A stretch of 64,000 bases of DNA from DASXHD01 sp036488725 (GTDB taxonomy: Bacteria > Myxococcota_A > Polyangia > Polyangiales > Polyangiaceae), in contig DASXHD010000042.1 in the NCBI GenBank assembly GCA_036488725.1, positions 1 to 64,000 on the forward strand, given 5' to 3'. Numbering within the stretch: position 1 is the stretch's first letter; every line of letters starts with the position of its first letter. Under the pieces are notes generated by a model. The model did not search any database, was not told where the DNA came from, and saw only the letters and a program-made list of their open reading frames with translations. A program made the translations under genes and the position numbers. This document shows, one piece after another, positions 8,362-16,229 of this stretch.

Positions 8362-9171
8362 GTGAACGCCAAACGACATGGTCTCGCAATTGCCCTGATT
8401 TTGGCCACGACGGCGTGCGGCGCCTCGGAAATGAGCGGAGCGCCTCCGAGCGCGACGCCCGCCGCGGCGGTCGAGGCCGCGCCCGCGCCGGGAAACGTCG
8501 CCTCGAGTCGCGCCGCGACCACGCCGCCGTCCAACATGGGCGCGAAGACCGCGCCACCGGCCGCCGACGGCAAGAAGACCGCCGACGAAAATCCCGACGT
8601 GCTCGTCGTCTACACTGGCGACGTCGGCATCACGGTCGACGATGGACAAATCGCGCCGACGATCGATCGCATCATCGACATCGGCGAGTCGATGGGCGGT
8701 CACCTCGCCGGTCGCCACGACGGCACGGTGACCGTGCGCGTCCCCTCGCCACGTTTTCACGAGGTGCTCGAGAAAGTCGCCGCGCTCGGCGAGGTCACGC
8801 ACCAGTCGGTCACCGCCGAGGACGTCAGCGAAGAATTCCACGACGCCGAAGTGCGCCTGCAAAATCTCAACGCGACCCAGAAGCGCTTGCAAGAGTTCCT
8901 CGCGCGGTCGGCCAACATGAACGACATGATCACCCTCGAGCACGAGCTCGAGCGCGTCTCGATGGAGATCGACCGCATCGAGGGACGCATGCGCTTCCTC
9001 AAAGACCACGCCGCCTTCTCGACGCTGAGCGTCGCCCTCGCCGCGCGTCCGAAGCCGCAGGCGATCGTTGCAACTCAAACCAAACCGGTCGCGCCGGCCG
9101 CGCCGCGCATTCTCCCGCTCCACGCCGACTGGCTCGACCAACTCGGCGTCCCCGATCTCGTCGCCAACTGA
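8362..9171 (+). CDS. DUF4349 lipoprotein
   Basis: 269 residues with a GTG start. A lipoprotein signal ends in 'LATTACG'. A Pro/Ala/Thr linker (about residues 25-75) leads to a DUF4349-type domain: 'VVYTGDVGITVDDGQIAPTI', 'GGHLAGRHDGTVTVRVPSPR', then a long coiled coil 'VRLQNLNATQKRLQEFLARS'. DUF4349 proteins usually end in a membrane helix, which is missing here and replaced by a short tail. Function unknown, envelope location inferred. It is followed after three bases by another lipoprotein gene, probably the same operon. Confidence 0.82.
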   Translation: MNAKRHGLAIALILATTACGASEMSGAPPSATPAAAVEAAPAPGNVASSRAATTPPSNMGAKTAPPAADGKKTADENPDVLVVYTGDVGITVDDGQIAPTIDRIIDIGESMGGHLAGRHDGTVTVRVPSPRFHEVLEKVAALGEVTHQSVTAEDVSEEFHDAEVRLQNLNATQKRLQEFLARSANMNDMITLEHELERVSMEIDRIEGRMRFLKDHAAFSTLSVALAARPKPQAIVATQTKPVAPAAPRILPLHADWLDQLGVPDLVAN

Positions 9172-9174
9172 GGA

Positions 9175-9636
9175 ATGACCATGCTCCGCAAAGCTCTCTT
9201 CGTGCTCTCGATCCTCGCCGCCGCCTGCGGCCCCGCGTCGGGTCTTTCCGCGCCCGACGGTTTCGCGCGCCTCGGCGGCGACCACTTCGACGACCGCATC
9301 GGCAGCGCCTCGGGTGTCGTCGTCGCGACGCGCGTCGTCGCCAACGATCCGAAGGCCAACCTCGACTTCTGGACCCAAGCCATCGACCTTCGCCTCCGCC
9401 AGCGCGGCTACGTCGCGACCGAGGCGGCGAAGGACGTCAAGAACGCCGCGGGCCTCCCCGGCCGATCGTTGCATTATACATTCAACGACGGCACGCGCGA
9501 AAACCGGTATTTCCTCGACGTCTACGCGACCGATCGACGCATTCTCCTCGTCGAGGCCACGGGCGCGACCGCCGATTTCGACGCGCGCCTTCCCAAAGTC
9601 GTCGAGACGATGCGCTCGGCGCGCCTCGGGTCCTGA
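9175..9636 (+). CDS. small lipoprotein
   Basis: 153 residues. The signal 'MLRKALFVLSILAAACGP' has a lipobox (LAAAC). The mature part contains 'GRSLHYTFNDGTRENRYFLD', 'YATDRRILLVEATG' and 'FDARLPKVVETMRSARL', a pattern seen in small envelope proteins that resemble PsbP/LpoB-like folds, though I cannot assign a family. An 'AGGA' just before the ATG and a three-base gap from the DUF4349 gene indicate co-translation. It is the last host gene before the prophage. Confidence 0.72.
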   Translation: MTMLRKALFVLSILAAACGPASGLSAPDGFARLGGDHFDDRIGSASGVVVATRVVANDPKANLDFWTQAIDLRLRQRGYVATEAAKDVKNAAGLPGRSLHYTFNDGTRENRYFLDVYATDRRILLVEATGATADFDARLPKVVETMRSARLGS

Positions 9637-9709
9637 GCGTCAGGCGCGAGAGCGCGGCGCGTCCTTGACATCGAGCGGCGACCGCGTAGATTCCGCCGCG
9701 CCGAAGTTC

Positions 9710-9787
<78 letters not shown>

Positions 9788-9789
9788 AA

Positions 9790-11010
9790 TCAAGGGCTTT
9801 TTCGAGCCTTTCGCCGTCTCATAGGTCGCGCCCTTCCCGTACGTTTGCGCCTCTGGGGTACATTCTGGGGTACAGCGTGCGCCCGGATCTGCGTCTCGAT
9901 GAGCGTCCCGATCGCGCCCTGCGATCCGCGCGCGTAGACGAGCTCGGCCATGCGGCTGTTCACGTGGCGAAGCACCTTGCCGATCAGGTGCGGCTCGACG
10001 CCCGCGTTTCGCAACCACATGCCGAGCGAGCGGCGAAGGTCGTTCGGCGAGATCTTCCCGATCTTGGGCATCGCCTCGCACGCGCGACACTCCGGATCCG
10101 GCGTCCCCCGAAAGAGCTTGTTGCCGTTCGGCCCGATGCAATTCGGGCCCTTGCCTGCTCGGCACTTCGGGCACGTCTCGAGCCGAAGCCGCGCGTGATC
10201 GAGCCCGCGAAGCACGTTGCTCCAATGCGGAAACGCGGTCCCTTCTCGCTCGGCGTGCGTGCGTGCGCGCTCGAGCCACGGCGCCTGCAACGAAACGATC
10301 GAGACCGATCCCGCCGACGCCGCCGTCTTCGTTCCCCGGATGTACACGAGCGCGTCATCGATGTCCTCGATCCGCGCGCGCTCGACCTCCGATCGCCGCG
10401 CGCCGGTGGCGAGCGCGAACGCGAACCATCCGCGCCTCTCCTCGGGCAACGCTTCGAACATCGCGAGCGCGTGCTCTTGCGTGAGCCACCGTTCGCGCGG
10501 CTTGTACTTCGGCGCGAAGTCGATCGGCATCACGCGCTCAAGCGGCGTCGTGAACGTGCCGAGGTGGATCGCTAGCTTCAGCGCGCCGCGCAGCACGACG
10601 AGTTCGCGGGCGATCGTGCGTGGCGCCGCGCCCTCGCGCTCGCGCGTCTCGATGTACTTCGCGACGAGCGCCGCGTCGATGGTCCGAAGCGGCCGGTTTG
10701 CGCTCCAGAGACGGCGAAAGTGGCCCGCTTTGTCTTCGCAGATCTCGATCGTGCTTTCGGGTCGCCCGCGACGGCGCTGCGACGCGATGTATGCGTCGAA
10801 CGCCGTCCCTACGCGCGGCGTGTTCGCGGAAACGTCAGCTTTCCGCTGTCCGCGCGAGCGCTCGAGCCAGACCGCGAGCGCGTCCTCTTCGGAGCAGGTC
10901 GCGACTGGGAGCCCGAGGCTTTCGCGGCTCCCGCGCCCGCGATCGCGCTGGATGTACCCCCACCACGTGTCACCGCGGGGCCAGACCTTTCTCGCTGCTC
11001 GTCGTCCCAT
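9790..11010 (-). CDS. int: tyrosine recombinase (prophage integrase)
   Basis: 406 residues. It catalyses integration and excision at tRNA-Ala. An N-terminal arm-binding domain ('WWGYIQRDRGRGSRESLGLP') is followed by a SAM-like core-binding domain (about 65-165) and the catalytic domain. Catalytic residues: Arg205 ('TGARRSE'), Lys228 ('GTKTA'), Arg326 ('SPNDLRRS'), His349 ('LRHV') and nucleophile Tyr359 ('ELVYAR'). The first box-II His is replaced by Asn323. Between Lys228 and box II lies an unusual Cys-rich insert (Cys280, 283, 291, 308, 311) resembling a zinc ribbon. The gene ends two bases inside attL and its 5' end overlaps the excisionase-like gene. Confidence 0.93.
   Translation of the reverse strand: MGRRAARKVWPRGDTWWGYIQRDRGRGSRESLGLPVATCSEEDALAVWLERSRGQRKADVSANTPRVGTAFDAYIASQRRRGRPESTIEICEDKAGHFRRLWSANRPLRTIDAALVAKYIETREREGAAPRTIARELVVLRGALKLAIHLGTFTTPLERVMPIDFAPKYKPRERWLTQEHALAMFEALPEERRGWFAFALATGARRSEVERARIEDIDDALVYIRGTKTAASAGSVSIVSLQAPWLERARTHAEREGTAFPHWSNVLRGLDHARLRLETCPKCRAGKGPNCIGPNGNKLFRGTPDPECRACEAMPKIGKISPNDLRRSLGMWLRNAGVEPHLIGKVLRHVNSRMAELVYARGSQGAIGTLIETQIRAHAVPQNVPQRRKRTGRARPMRRRKARKSP
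9855..9874. promoter_or_regulatory. paired GGGGTACA arm-type sites, left end
   Basis: Two direct copies of 'GGGGTACA' (9855-9862 and 9867-9874), 12 bases apart, lie 68 bp inside attL within the 3' end of int. The same pair with 13-base spacing lies 37 bp inside attR at 53056-53076. Integrase arm sites flanking the core are expected at these positions. Confidence 0.65.
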
Positions 11011-11198
11011 GGGTCCCGCGTTCGCTCGTCAACGTACTCCTGGAGCGCCGCGCGCGTCACCCGGAGCTTGCCACCGGGGCACTCCTGAAAGTGACGCATG
11101 CGGTGCATCACGCGATAGGCCTCGTGCGGCGAGCAATTGAGGATGAACGCGACCTGGTTCGCGTCGAGCATCGCCTCGTCGAGGAGCGCCGCGCCCAT
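10809..11198 (-). CDS. excisionase-like HTH protein overlapping int
   Basis: 129 residues. Residues 10-63 form a winged-helix or MerR/Xis-type domain: 'LDANQVAFILNCSPHEAYRV' followed by 'GGKLRVTRAALQEYVDE', the arrangement of phage excisionases (HTH_17). The C-terminal 65 residues are basic and low-complexity. The int ATG at 11010 lies inside this gene in another frame, so the two share about 200 bases. The ATG at 11198 follows the previous stop by six bases. Order xis-int fits a directionality factor. The long tail may be tolerated only because of the overlap. Confidence 0.75.
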   Translation of the reverse strand: MGAALLDEAMLDANQVAFILNCSPHEAYRVMHRMRHFQECPGGKLRVTRAALQEYVDERTRDPWDDEQRERSGPAVTRGGGTSSAIAGAGAAKASGSQSRPAPKRTRSRSGSSARADSGKLTFPRTRRA

Positions 11199-11204
11199 GA
11201 TCCC

Positions 11205-11516
11205 CTAGGCGATCCGGATCGGACGAAAGTCGATCGCGGCGAAGCGCGCGGCCGATTCGCGCAGCGCCGCCCAGCGGAACGCGACGACTGACGCGTTATC
11301 CCGGATCCAATCCGCGTGCGCGACCGCTTCGCGCGGGGGTGCAGAAAGGAGCGCCGTCGCGTGGCTTGTGAATTCGTCGCGAAGCCGCAACGTCTCACGC
11401 GCCCAGCTTTGCGCGAACACCGGAGGCTCGTCCCGAAGCTGGGCTATGAAGCGTGCGATCGGGTCCGTCTCGCGAAGGGAGAAGGCGAGCGCTGCCGCCA
11501 TTGTCTCGACGCTCAC
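11205..11516 (-). CDS. small early phage protein
   Basis: 103 residues from a GTG that overlaps the previous stop (GTGA at 11513-11516). The protein is helical with a run 'MAAALAFSLRETDPIARFIA', a motif 'WARETLRLRDEFTSHATALL' and several Trp/Arg-rich helices. There is no signal or known domain. The tight overlap on both sides is the main support. Function unknown; it lies between a zinc-binding small protein and the excisionase-like gene. Confidence 0.62.
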   Translation of the reverse strand: MSVETMAAALAFSLRETDPIARFIAQLRDEPPVFAQSWARETLRLRDEFTSHATALLSAPPREAVAHADWIRDNASVVAFRWAALRESAARFAAIDFRPIRIA

Positions 11517-11773
11517 GACCGTCCGTCCCTTCGCGCCTGCGAAATCTGGCTCGTCGCCGTCGGCGCGTTGCCGCGCGCGCACGCGTCGCAATGCCGTCGC
11601 GCCTTCAGGTGATCGGACGCGAAAACGTTGTGTCCGCACTCGAGATGATCGAGCGTCGTCCCGAAGTACATCACGCGACGGATGGGGCCGAGGAGCTTCG
11701 CTCTCAGCCGTCGCGACCGCACGCGCTCGGCGAGATCGTCTACGCGAGCCGCGAGTTCGGCGCGCGTTGTCAC
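11513..11773 (-). CDS. small zinc-binding early protein
   Basis: 86 residues. The GTG start overlaps the upstream stop (GTGA). The N-terminal helix 'ELAARVDDLAERVRSRRLRA' is followed by 'HLECGHNVFASDHLKARRHC' and 'DAC', giving a Cys-x-His...Cys-x2-Cys arrangement typical of tiny phage zinc-ribbon proteins. It may bind nucleic acid or a protein partner; the target is unknown. It is part of the leftward early operon. Confidence 0.65.
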   Translation of the reverse strand: MTTRAELAARVDDLAERVRSRRLRAKLLGPIRRVMYFGTTLDHLECGHNVFASDHLKARRHCDACARGNAPTATSQISQARRDGRS

Positions 11774-11937
11774 GGCCACCTCGATTCGCGACCAAGCTCC
11801 GCGGTGAGGTCGTCGTGATACGGCCGCTCGCGTTCGGCACGGATCTCGTCGGCGTCCGGCGCGTGTTCGCGCGGGCGCGCCGGCCTCCATTCGGGTGCCG
11901 GCGGCGCGGGCGGATAGTGCTCGGGCTCGATGCTCAT
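11770..11937 (-). CDS. small acidic/proline-rich protein
   Basis: 55 residues starting 'MSIEPEHYPPAPPAPEW' and continuing as a charged helix ('HAPDADEIRAERERPYHDDL'). The ATG overlaps the ParB stop (ATGA), and its stop overlaps the next GTG. No domain is recognised. The overlap on both ends and good codon usage support it as a gene. Confidence 0.55.
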   Translation of the reverse strand: MSIEPEHYPPAPPAPEWRPARPREHAPDADEIRAERERPYHDDLTAELGRESRWP

Positions 11938-13406
11938 TCCGCGGCCTCGGCTTCCGGCGTGCTCGTCATCTCCGCGCGCGCCTGCTTCACGAAGTCCTTC
12001 GTTTTCACGCCGTAGAGATCGAAGAGCGCCCCGTCGCTCGCGGTATCGACTTCGACGATCATCTCGACGAGCAGGCCGCGCAGGATCGATTCGTCCTCGG
12101 TCGCGCGAACCGCCTTCTGCGCGGAGTCGTCCTCGAGCAGCTCGACGCCGCGCCGCTCGAGCACGTCGCTCATGATCCGAACGAACTGCTCGCAACAACA
12201 GACCAGGAGATCCTTGGGCGGCTTTTGCTTTTCCACGCGTCGCACGAGCTCGCGGATCGCGAGCTTCCGCGCCTGCTCCTGAACGCGGTTCTCTCTGATG
12301 AAGTCATCGGATGTGGCCGGTGCCTCCATCGCCTTTCGGACGCTCGCGTGTTTCTTCGCGATCGCCGCTAGCGCTTCCTCGCGCGGCAGAAGGTCGGACT
12401 GCGTGCCGTCGCGCAGGAAGCCCGTCGCGACCTTCGGGCCATCCTTCACGCCTTTGAGCAGCTCGCCATAGCTGCGCTCTTTCGGGTCGGCGCGGCAGAT
12501 CGTGTCGAGCTGCACGAACTTGTAGCTGCCGTAATCGTACGAGACCTTGTCGACGGGCTTCTCGACGACCTCGCGCCCGGCCTTCTTCGCTGCGTCGATC
12601 GTCCGCTGGCGAAGCGCGGCCTTCTTCGATGAGAAGCAGTCCGGGTCCGTGCAGAGATCGCCTTTGACGTCGCCGAAGAGCTCTTTGTTGTTCTTCGTCC
12701 GTTTGGGGCACGTCGCGCATGCGCCGGCGCTCGGCAAAAGCGTCGCGTCCTTCGTGTCGAACGGCGCTTCCGCGATCTCGAGCATGAAGTGCCGGCGGAT
12801 GTAGTCGGCCGCTTCGCGCGCGGACATCTCCAGTGTCTCGTCGAAGGCTCGCGCCTGCATCTCCGCGGTCGGGACGCGCGCGAGGTAGAGCGCGACGGCC
12901 GAACCGATCGCGCCGCTCAGGAAGTGGGCGCGGACGTCTTTCGCGAGCGTGAGCAGCTTCAAGCGCTGGTAGACGTGCGAGCGCGAGCGGCCGATCTTCT
13001 CGGCGAGCTTGTCCGCGTCGTACCCGTGCTTCATGAAGGCCTCGTAGCCCTCGGCCTCCTCGAGCTCGTGCACGTCCGACCGCTGGCCGTTTTCGATGAT
13101 CTGAATCTCGAGGGCCTCGACGTCGGTGAGATCGCGAATCGTAGCGACGATCGTGTTCATCCCCACGAGCTTCGCCGCGCGGAAACGGCATGCTCCGAAT
13201 ACGAGCTCGTACGATCCGGAATTCGGCCGCGCCGGGTTCGGCCGCACGAGCACCGGCTGGAGCTGTCCCTTTGCCTTCATCGACTCGCCGAGTTCGCGGA
13301 GCTTCTCCTCGGGCGGGAAGCGCTTGCGCGTGTTGCTGGGCGACTCGATGATTTGCGAGAGCTCGAGCACGGTCGTTTGCGGTTCCATTTTCGGTGTGGT
13401 GTTCAT
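11934..13406 (-). CDS. ParB/Spo0J-family protein
   Basis: 490 residues. The ParB N-terminal CTPase/Srx-like domain (about 12-115) includes 'SPSNTRKRFPPEEKLRELGE', 'GQLQPVLVRPN' and the box-II-like 'YELVFGACRFRAAKLVG'. A helix-turn-helix follows ('YDADKLAEKIGRSRSHVYQR'), then a Cys cluster 'GACATCPKRTKNNKELFGDV...CTDPDC' (about 228-260) and a helical C-terminus. Family members bind centromere-like sites for plasmid or prophage partition, or act as transcriptional regulators. No ParA is beside it, which argues for a DNA-binding or replication role rather than classical partition. Its start overlaps the ATPase stop (ATGA). Confidence 0.88.
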   Translation of the reverse strand: MNTTPKMEPQTTVLELSQIIESPSNTRKRFPPEEKLRELGESMKAKGQLQPVLVRPNPARPNSGSYELVFGACRFRAAKLVGMNTIVATIRDLTDVEALEIQIIENGQRSDVHELEEAEGYEAFMKHGYDADKLAEKIGRSRSHVYQRLKLLTLAKDVRAHFLSGAIGSAVALYLARVPTAEMQARAFDETLEMSAREAADYIRRHFMLEIAEAPFDTKDATLLPSAGACATCPKRTKNNKELFGDVKGDLCTDPDCFSSKKAALRQRTIDAAKKAGREVVEKPVDKVSYDYGSYKFVQLDTICRADPKERSYGELLKGVKDGPKVATGFLRDGTQSDLLPREEALAAIAKKHASVRKAMEAPATSDDFIRENRVQEQARKLAIRELVRRVEKQKPPKDLLVCCCEQFVRIMSDVLERRGVELLEDDSAQKAVRATEDESILRGLLVEMIVEVDTASDGALFDLYGVKTKDFVKQARAEMTSTPEAEAAE

Positions 13407-14932
13407 TCGGCAGCCTCCTCTTTCGAATCCGTCTCGAGCACGTCGACGAGCATCTCGCGCCCCTCGACCTTCGTTGCGAGCAGCTGGAATCCGTCTCGCG
13501 TCGCCATCTCGACGAAGAGCGGGAGCGCGTCCGCGTCGAGCCGCTCGAGGCCGTCGACGACGAGGAACTTCGCTTTCGCGTTCGCCCGTCGCGCGACCTC
13601 AACGGCGAACATCATTTGTTCCTTGCCGCTCACGGCATCAATCACCTTGCCGTCGAGCGTGAGCTCGTCGCCCGCGACGCCGAGGCCCGGGATCGCGTCG
13701 CTTCGCTCGAGGAGTTCGCGCGGCGCGTCGACGCGCAGACGGTCGACGATCTCCGTCAGGGCTTTCGCGCGTTCGGCCCTCTGGCTCGCCTCCTCCGTCG
13801 CCTTCACGAGCTCGGCGCGGGCCGCCTCGGCGCGTTCGTGCGCAACGGCGCGCTCGTGCGCGCTGCGCGCGGTGATACCCCTTTGCTTCGCCGTCTCGAT
13901 CTCCTCCTCGCTCGGCGCGGTCTCGACTGCCGCAGCGAGCGTGCGCTCGAGCCCCGCGGCCTGCTCGTCGAGCTCGCTCGCGTCCGCCGTTGCCAGTTGG
14001 GCCGCCTCGCGACGTTTCACGAACGACGAGAGCGCGGTCTCCGCGCCCGCGAGCTCCGCGCGTAGGCGTTTGACGGTCTCGCCCGCGGCGATGATCTCAT
14101 CCTCGGGCGGACGATCCTTCGCAGCCTCACGACGAAGCGCGGCGCGGCCGCGGATCTGCTCGATCTGCTCGCGCGCGCTCGCGAACTTGCCCGATTGCTC
14201 GATCGCGCGCTTCTTTTTCGAATCGAGCTGCGTCCATTGCGCGCGCGCCTGCTCGAGCTCCGCGGCCGCGGCCGCGGCGGTTACGGCCGACGGCTCGACG
14301 CCGCCGAACTTCTCGACCTGATCCTTCTCGAGCACGCCGACCCGATTCTCCGCATCCTTCGTCGACGCGTTCGCCTCGCGACGTGCCTCGAAAAGGATCT
14401 TGTGGAGCGTCGCGCATGCGTCGACGCCGTGCATCGCGCCGAGGAGCTCGAGGATGTGCGAGGGGATGAGCTCGCGCGCGAAGTCTGGCAGCCAGCGCGC
14501 AACATCCTCGTCCGTCACCCTCGCGGGCATGGCCGCGAGCACCATCTTTTTCCGCTCCGCGGGTTTCGCGAGGAAGAGGTCGAGCGGATCGAGGGGTGCC
14601 GTGCCGAGCAACTCGGCGAGATACGTCTGCGGCTTCTTCTTCACGTCTTGTGAAGACGTTTCCACGGAGAGTGTCGAGCCGTTTTCTGTGATCGTTCGTC
14701 GCGCGCGGAACCGCGGATCGTCGACGTCGACGAGGATCTCGGCACGGTCGGCGCCCTCGCGGATCGCGTCCGGCCCGATGTCGCGCGCGAGCAGCGCGGC
14801 GCGCACGGCGCGAAGTACCGTTGTCTTGCCACGTGCGTTGCCGCCTTTGACGATCGCGCCCTTCGGCGGGATCTTCACGTCGAGCGCCTCGATGGCGCGG
14901 TAATTCTTGATGCGCAGGTGAGTGATCTGCAT
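13403..14932 (-). CDS. RecF/SMC-like AAA ATPase
   Basis: 509 residues. The N-terminal nucleotide site is 'KGGNARGKTTVLRAV' (Walker A), typical of RecF/SbcC/OLD-like ATPases ('ITHLRIKNYRAIEALDV' is the family opening). A coiled-coil arm of about 250 residues in the middle is followed by the ABC signature 'SGKEQMMFAVEVARR' and Walker B 'FLVVDGLERLD'. Such ATPases accompany phage exonucleases in recombination-dependent replication or DNA-end handling. It lies directly downstream of the RecE-like nuclease, so it may form a SbcCD-like or exonuclease-loading unit (inference). A start with 'AAAGGGAA' upstream supports the ATG at 14932. Confidence 0.85.
   Translation of the reverse strand: MQITHLRIKNYRAIEALDVKIPPKGAIVKGGNARGKTTVLRAVRAALLARDIGPDAIREGADRAEILVDVDDPRFRARRTITENGSTLSVETSSQDVKKKPQTYLAELLGTAPLDPLDLFLAKPAERKKMVLAAMPARVTDEDVARWLPDFARELIPSHILELLGAMHGVDACATLHKILFEARREANASTKDAENRVGVLEKDQVEKFGGVEPSAVTAAAAAAELEQARAQWTQLDSKKKRAIEQSGKFASAREQIEQIRGRAALRREAAKDRPPEDEIIAAGETVKRLRAELAGAETALSSFVKRREAAQLATADASELDEQAAGLERTLAAAVETAPSEEEIETAKQRGITARSAHERAVAHERAEAARAELVKATEEASQRAERAKALTEIVDRLRVDAPRELLERSDAIPGLGVAGDELTLDGKVIDAVSGKEQMMFAVEVARRANAKAKFLVVDGLERLDADALPLFVEMATRDGFQLLATKVEGREMLVDVLETDSKEEAAE
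14650..14665 (-). promoter_or_regulatory. dispersed operator-like site 14650
   Basis: On the minus strand it reads 'GTGGAAACGTCTTCAC', inside the ATPase gene and in the direction of its transcription. 14 of 16 positions match the ideal palindrome 'GTGGAAACGTTTCCAC'. Confidence 0.5.
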
Positions 14933-14961
14933 CGTCGTTCCCTTTCGTTGTCGTCGGACGG

Positions 14962-15792
14962 TCAGGCCGCCGCTTCGTCGGTTTCGTCGTCTTCGTCTTC
15001 GTCTTCGTCTTCGAAATCGAGCTCGACGGGCGCGTCCGGCGGCGCGTCGAGGTCGAGCTCGGCCACGCTGTAGGCGGGCCAGTGGTCGGCGTTCGCGCAG
15101 GCCTTGAGCGTCTCGATCCAGAGCGCGAGCTCGCGGCGCCCGCGGTCGAGCAGACGCGGCGTGAGCTTGAAGATCTGCACCGCGTACGGCGCCTTGCTCT
15201 CGACGGCGAGCAGGCGGACGCCGGCGCTCGTGTCGATCCCGTTTTGCTTCGCGCCCTCTTCGTAGGACGCGAGCTGCACGTGGTAGAACATCTTCAGCGC
15301 GTCACGCGAGAAGTGCTTCGGGTTTGCCGTCCGCGTCGATTTCATATCCCCAATGCCGAGCGCGGCGGTGACGAGATCGATACCGCGCGTCGCAAACGGA
15401 ACGCCGTTGATCTCCCAACGCAACGGCACTTCGCATCGCGCGCCCTCGAGCAGAGAGCGCGCGCCGTCGTGCGCGAGCACGGCCGCCGCGATCTCTTCGG
15501 CCTCCTCCCATTCCTTGGTCGAAACGATCTCGTTGCCCGCGGCCTCGTGCTTCGCTTGGAACGTTTCCCACGCCTTGCCACGACGCGTGTCGGGCCAGGT
15601 GACGACGTCACGGCCGGCTTGAGGGCCAAGCACGAGGCGATGCACGACGGTGCCGATGCGCATCGCCTTCGTCACCTTGACGCCGTGCTCGAGCACGTGA
15701 CGGAAGTGGAGCGGCGACTCGGCGATGTGTTTCAGCGTCGAGATGTGGAGCGCGCCGTCCGGCTCGTGCGCAAGGATCTCCGCGAGGTTCAC
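14962..15792 (-). CDS. RecE-like PD-(D/E)XK exonuclease
   Basis: 276 residues with a GTG start. It matches the family of phage exodeoxyribonuclease VIII-like nucleases: 'LHISTLKHIAESPLHFRHVL', 'RIGTVVHRLVLGP', catalytic 'RGIDLV' (Asp) and 'IGDMKSTRTANP' (Asp-x-Lys), then 'FYHVQLASYEEGAK' (Gln/Tyr motif). The C-terminus is an acidic tail with Glu/Asp runs. It would resect double-stranded DNA 5' to 3' for single-strand annealing. The annealing partner is not certain; the gene at 16229-16771 is a candidate. Confidence 0.87.
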   Translation of the reverse strand: MNLAEILAHEPDGALHISTLKHIAESPLHFRHVLEHGVKVTKAMRIGTVVHRLVLGPQAGRDVVTWPDTRRGKAWETFQAKHEAAGNEIVSTKEWEEAEEIAAAVLAHDGARSLLEGARCEVPLRWEINGVPFATRGIDLVTAALGIGDMKSTRTANPKHFSRDALKMFYHVQLASYEEGAKQNGIDTSAGVRLLAVESKAPYAVQIFKLTPRLLDRGRRELALWIETLKACANADHWPAYSVAELDLDAPPDAPVELDFEDEDEDEDDETDEAAA

Positions 15793-15795
15793 GAG

Positions 15796-15996
15796 TCACC
15801 CCGGAGCGCGGCGTGTCCAGTCTCGGTGAGCTCGCCCGGCCACGGTCCAGTCCACCAGGCCTTCGACGCGCATAGCGTCCAACATTCGGCGTGACGCGCC
15901 ACCCATGTAGCCGCGACGGCCGTGATTCCACGGGCGCCCGTCGCGGATGTTCTCCAGCACGCGACGGCGAGCCTTCGTCAGCTTCGCCGCGCTCAC
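15796..15996 (-). CDS. small winged-helix-like protein
   Basis: 66 residues beginning with GTG ('SAAKLTKARRRVLENIRDG'), followed by 'GGASRRMLDAMRVEGLVDWT' and an Arg/Trp-rich end. The helix-plus-strand pattern resembles a short winged-helix domain used by phage regulators. The GTG overlaps the preceding stop (GTGA). A longer ATG form upstream is low-complexity and less likely. Confidence 0.6.
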   Translation of the reverse strand: MSAAKLTKARRRVLENIRDGRPWNHGRRGYMGGASRRMLDAMRVEGLVDWTVAGRAHRDWTRRAPG

Positions 15997-16229
15997 GGGT
16001 GCTCTCCGATGGCGCGCAGTCCGTCCTGCACGCGCTCCAGCGTCTCGGGTCGCATCGAGCCCATCGGGGTAAGCGCGTCCCAAACGACGTGCTCACCGAC
16101 GCCGAGAAGGATCGCGACACGCGCGGTCGATGCATGGCGAACCTTCAGTCGCGTGATCGAGTCACGAATCGCATTCGGCACCGCGACGCGCGTGAGGCGC
16201 GTCGGGCGGCAACGGCCGGCGTAGTTCAT
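15993..16229 (-). CDS. small HTH-like protein
   Basis: 78 residues. The centre reads 'IRDSITRLKVRHASTARVAI' and 'LLGVGEHVVWDALTPMGSMR', similar to a lambda-repressor-type HTH core, followed by 'LERVQDGLRAIGEHP'. The ATG overlaps the stop of the upstream gene (ATGA at 16228-16231). It may be an early regulatory protein. The family is not certain. Confidence 0.6.
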   Translation of the reverse strand: MNYAGRCRPTRLTRVAVPNAIRDSITRLKVRHASTARVAILLGVGEHVVWDALTPMGSMRPETLERVQDGLRAIGEHP

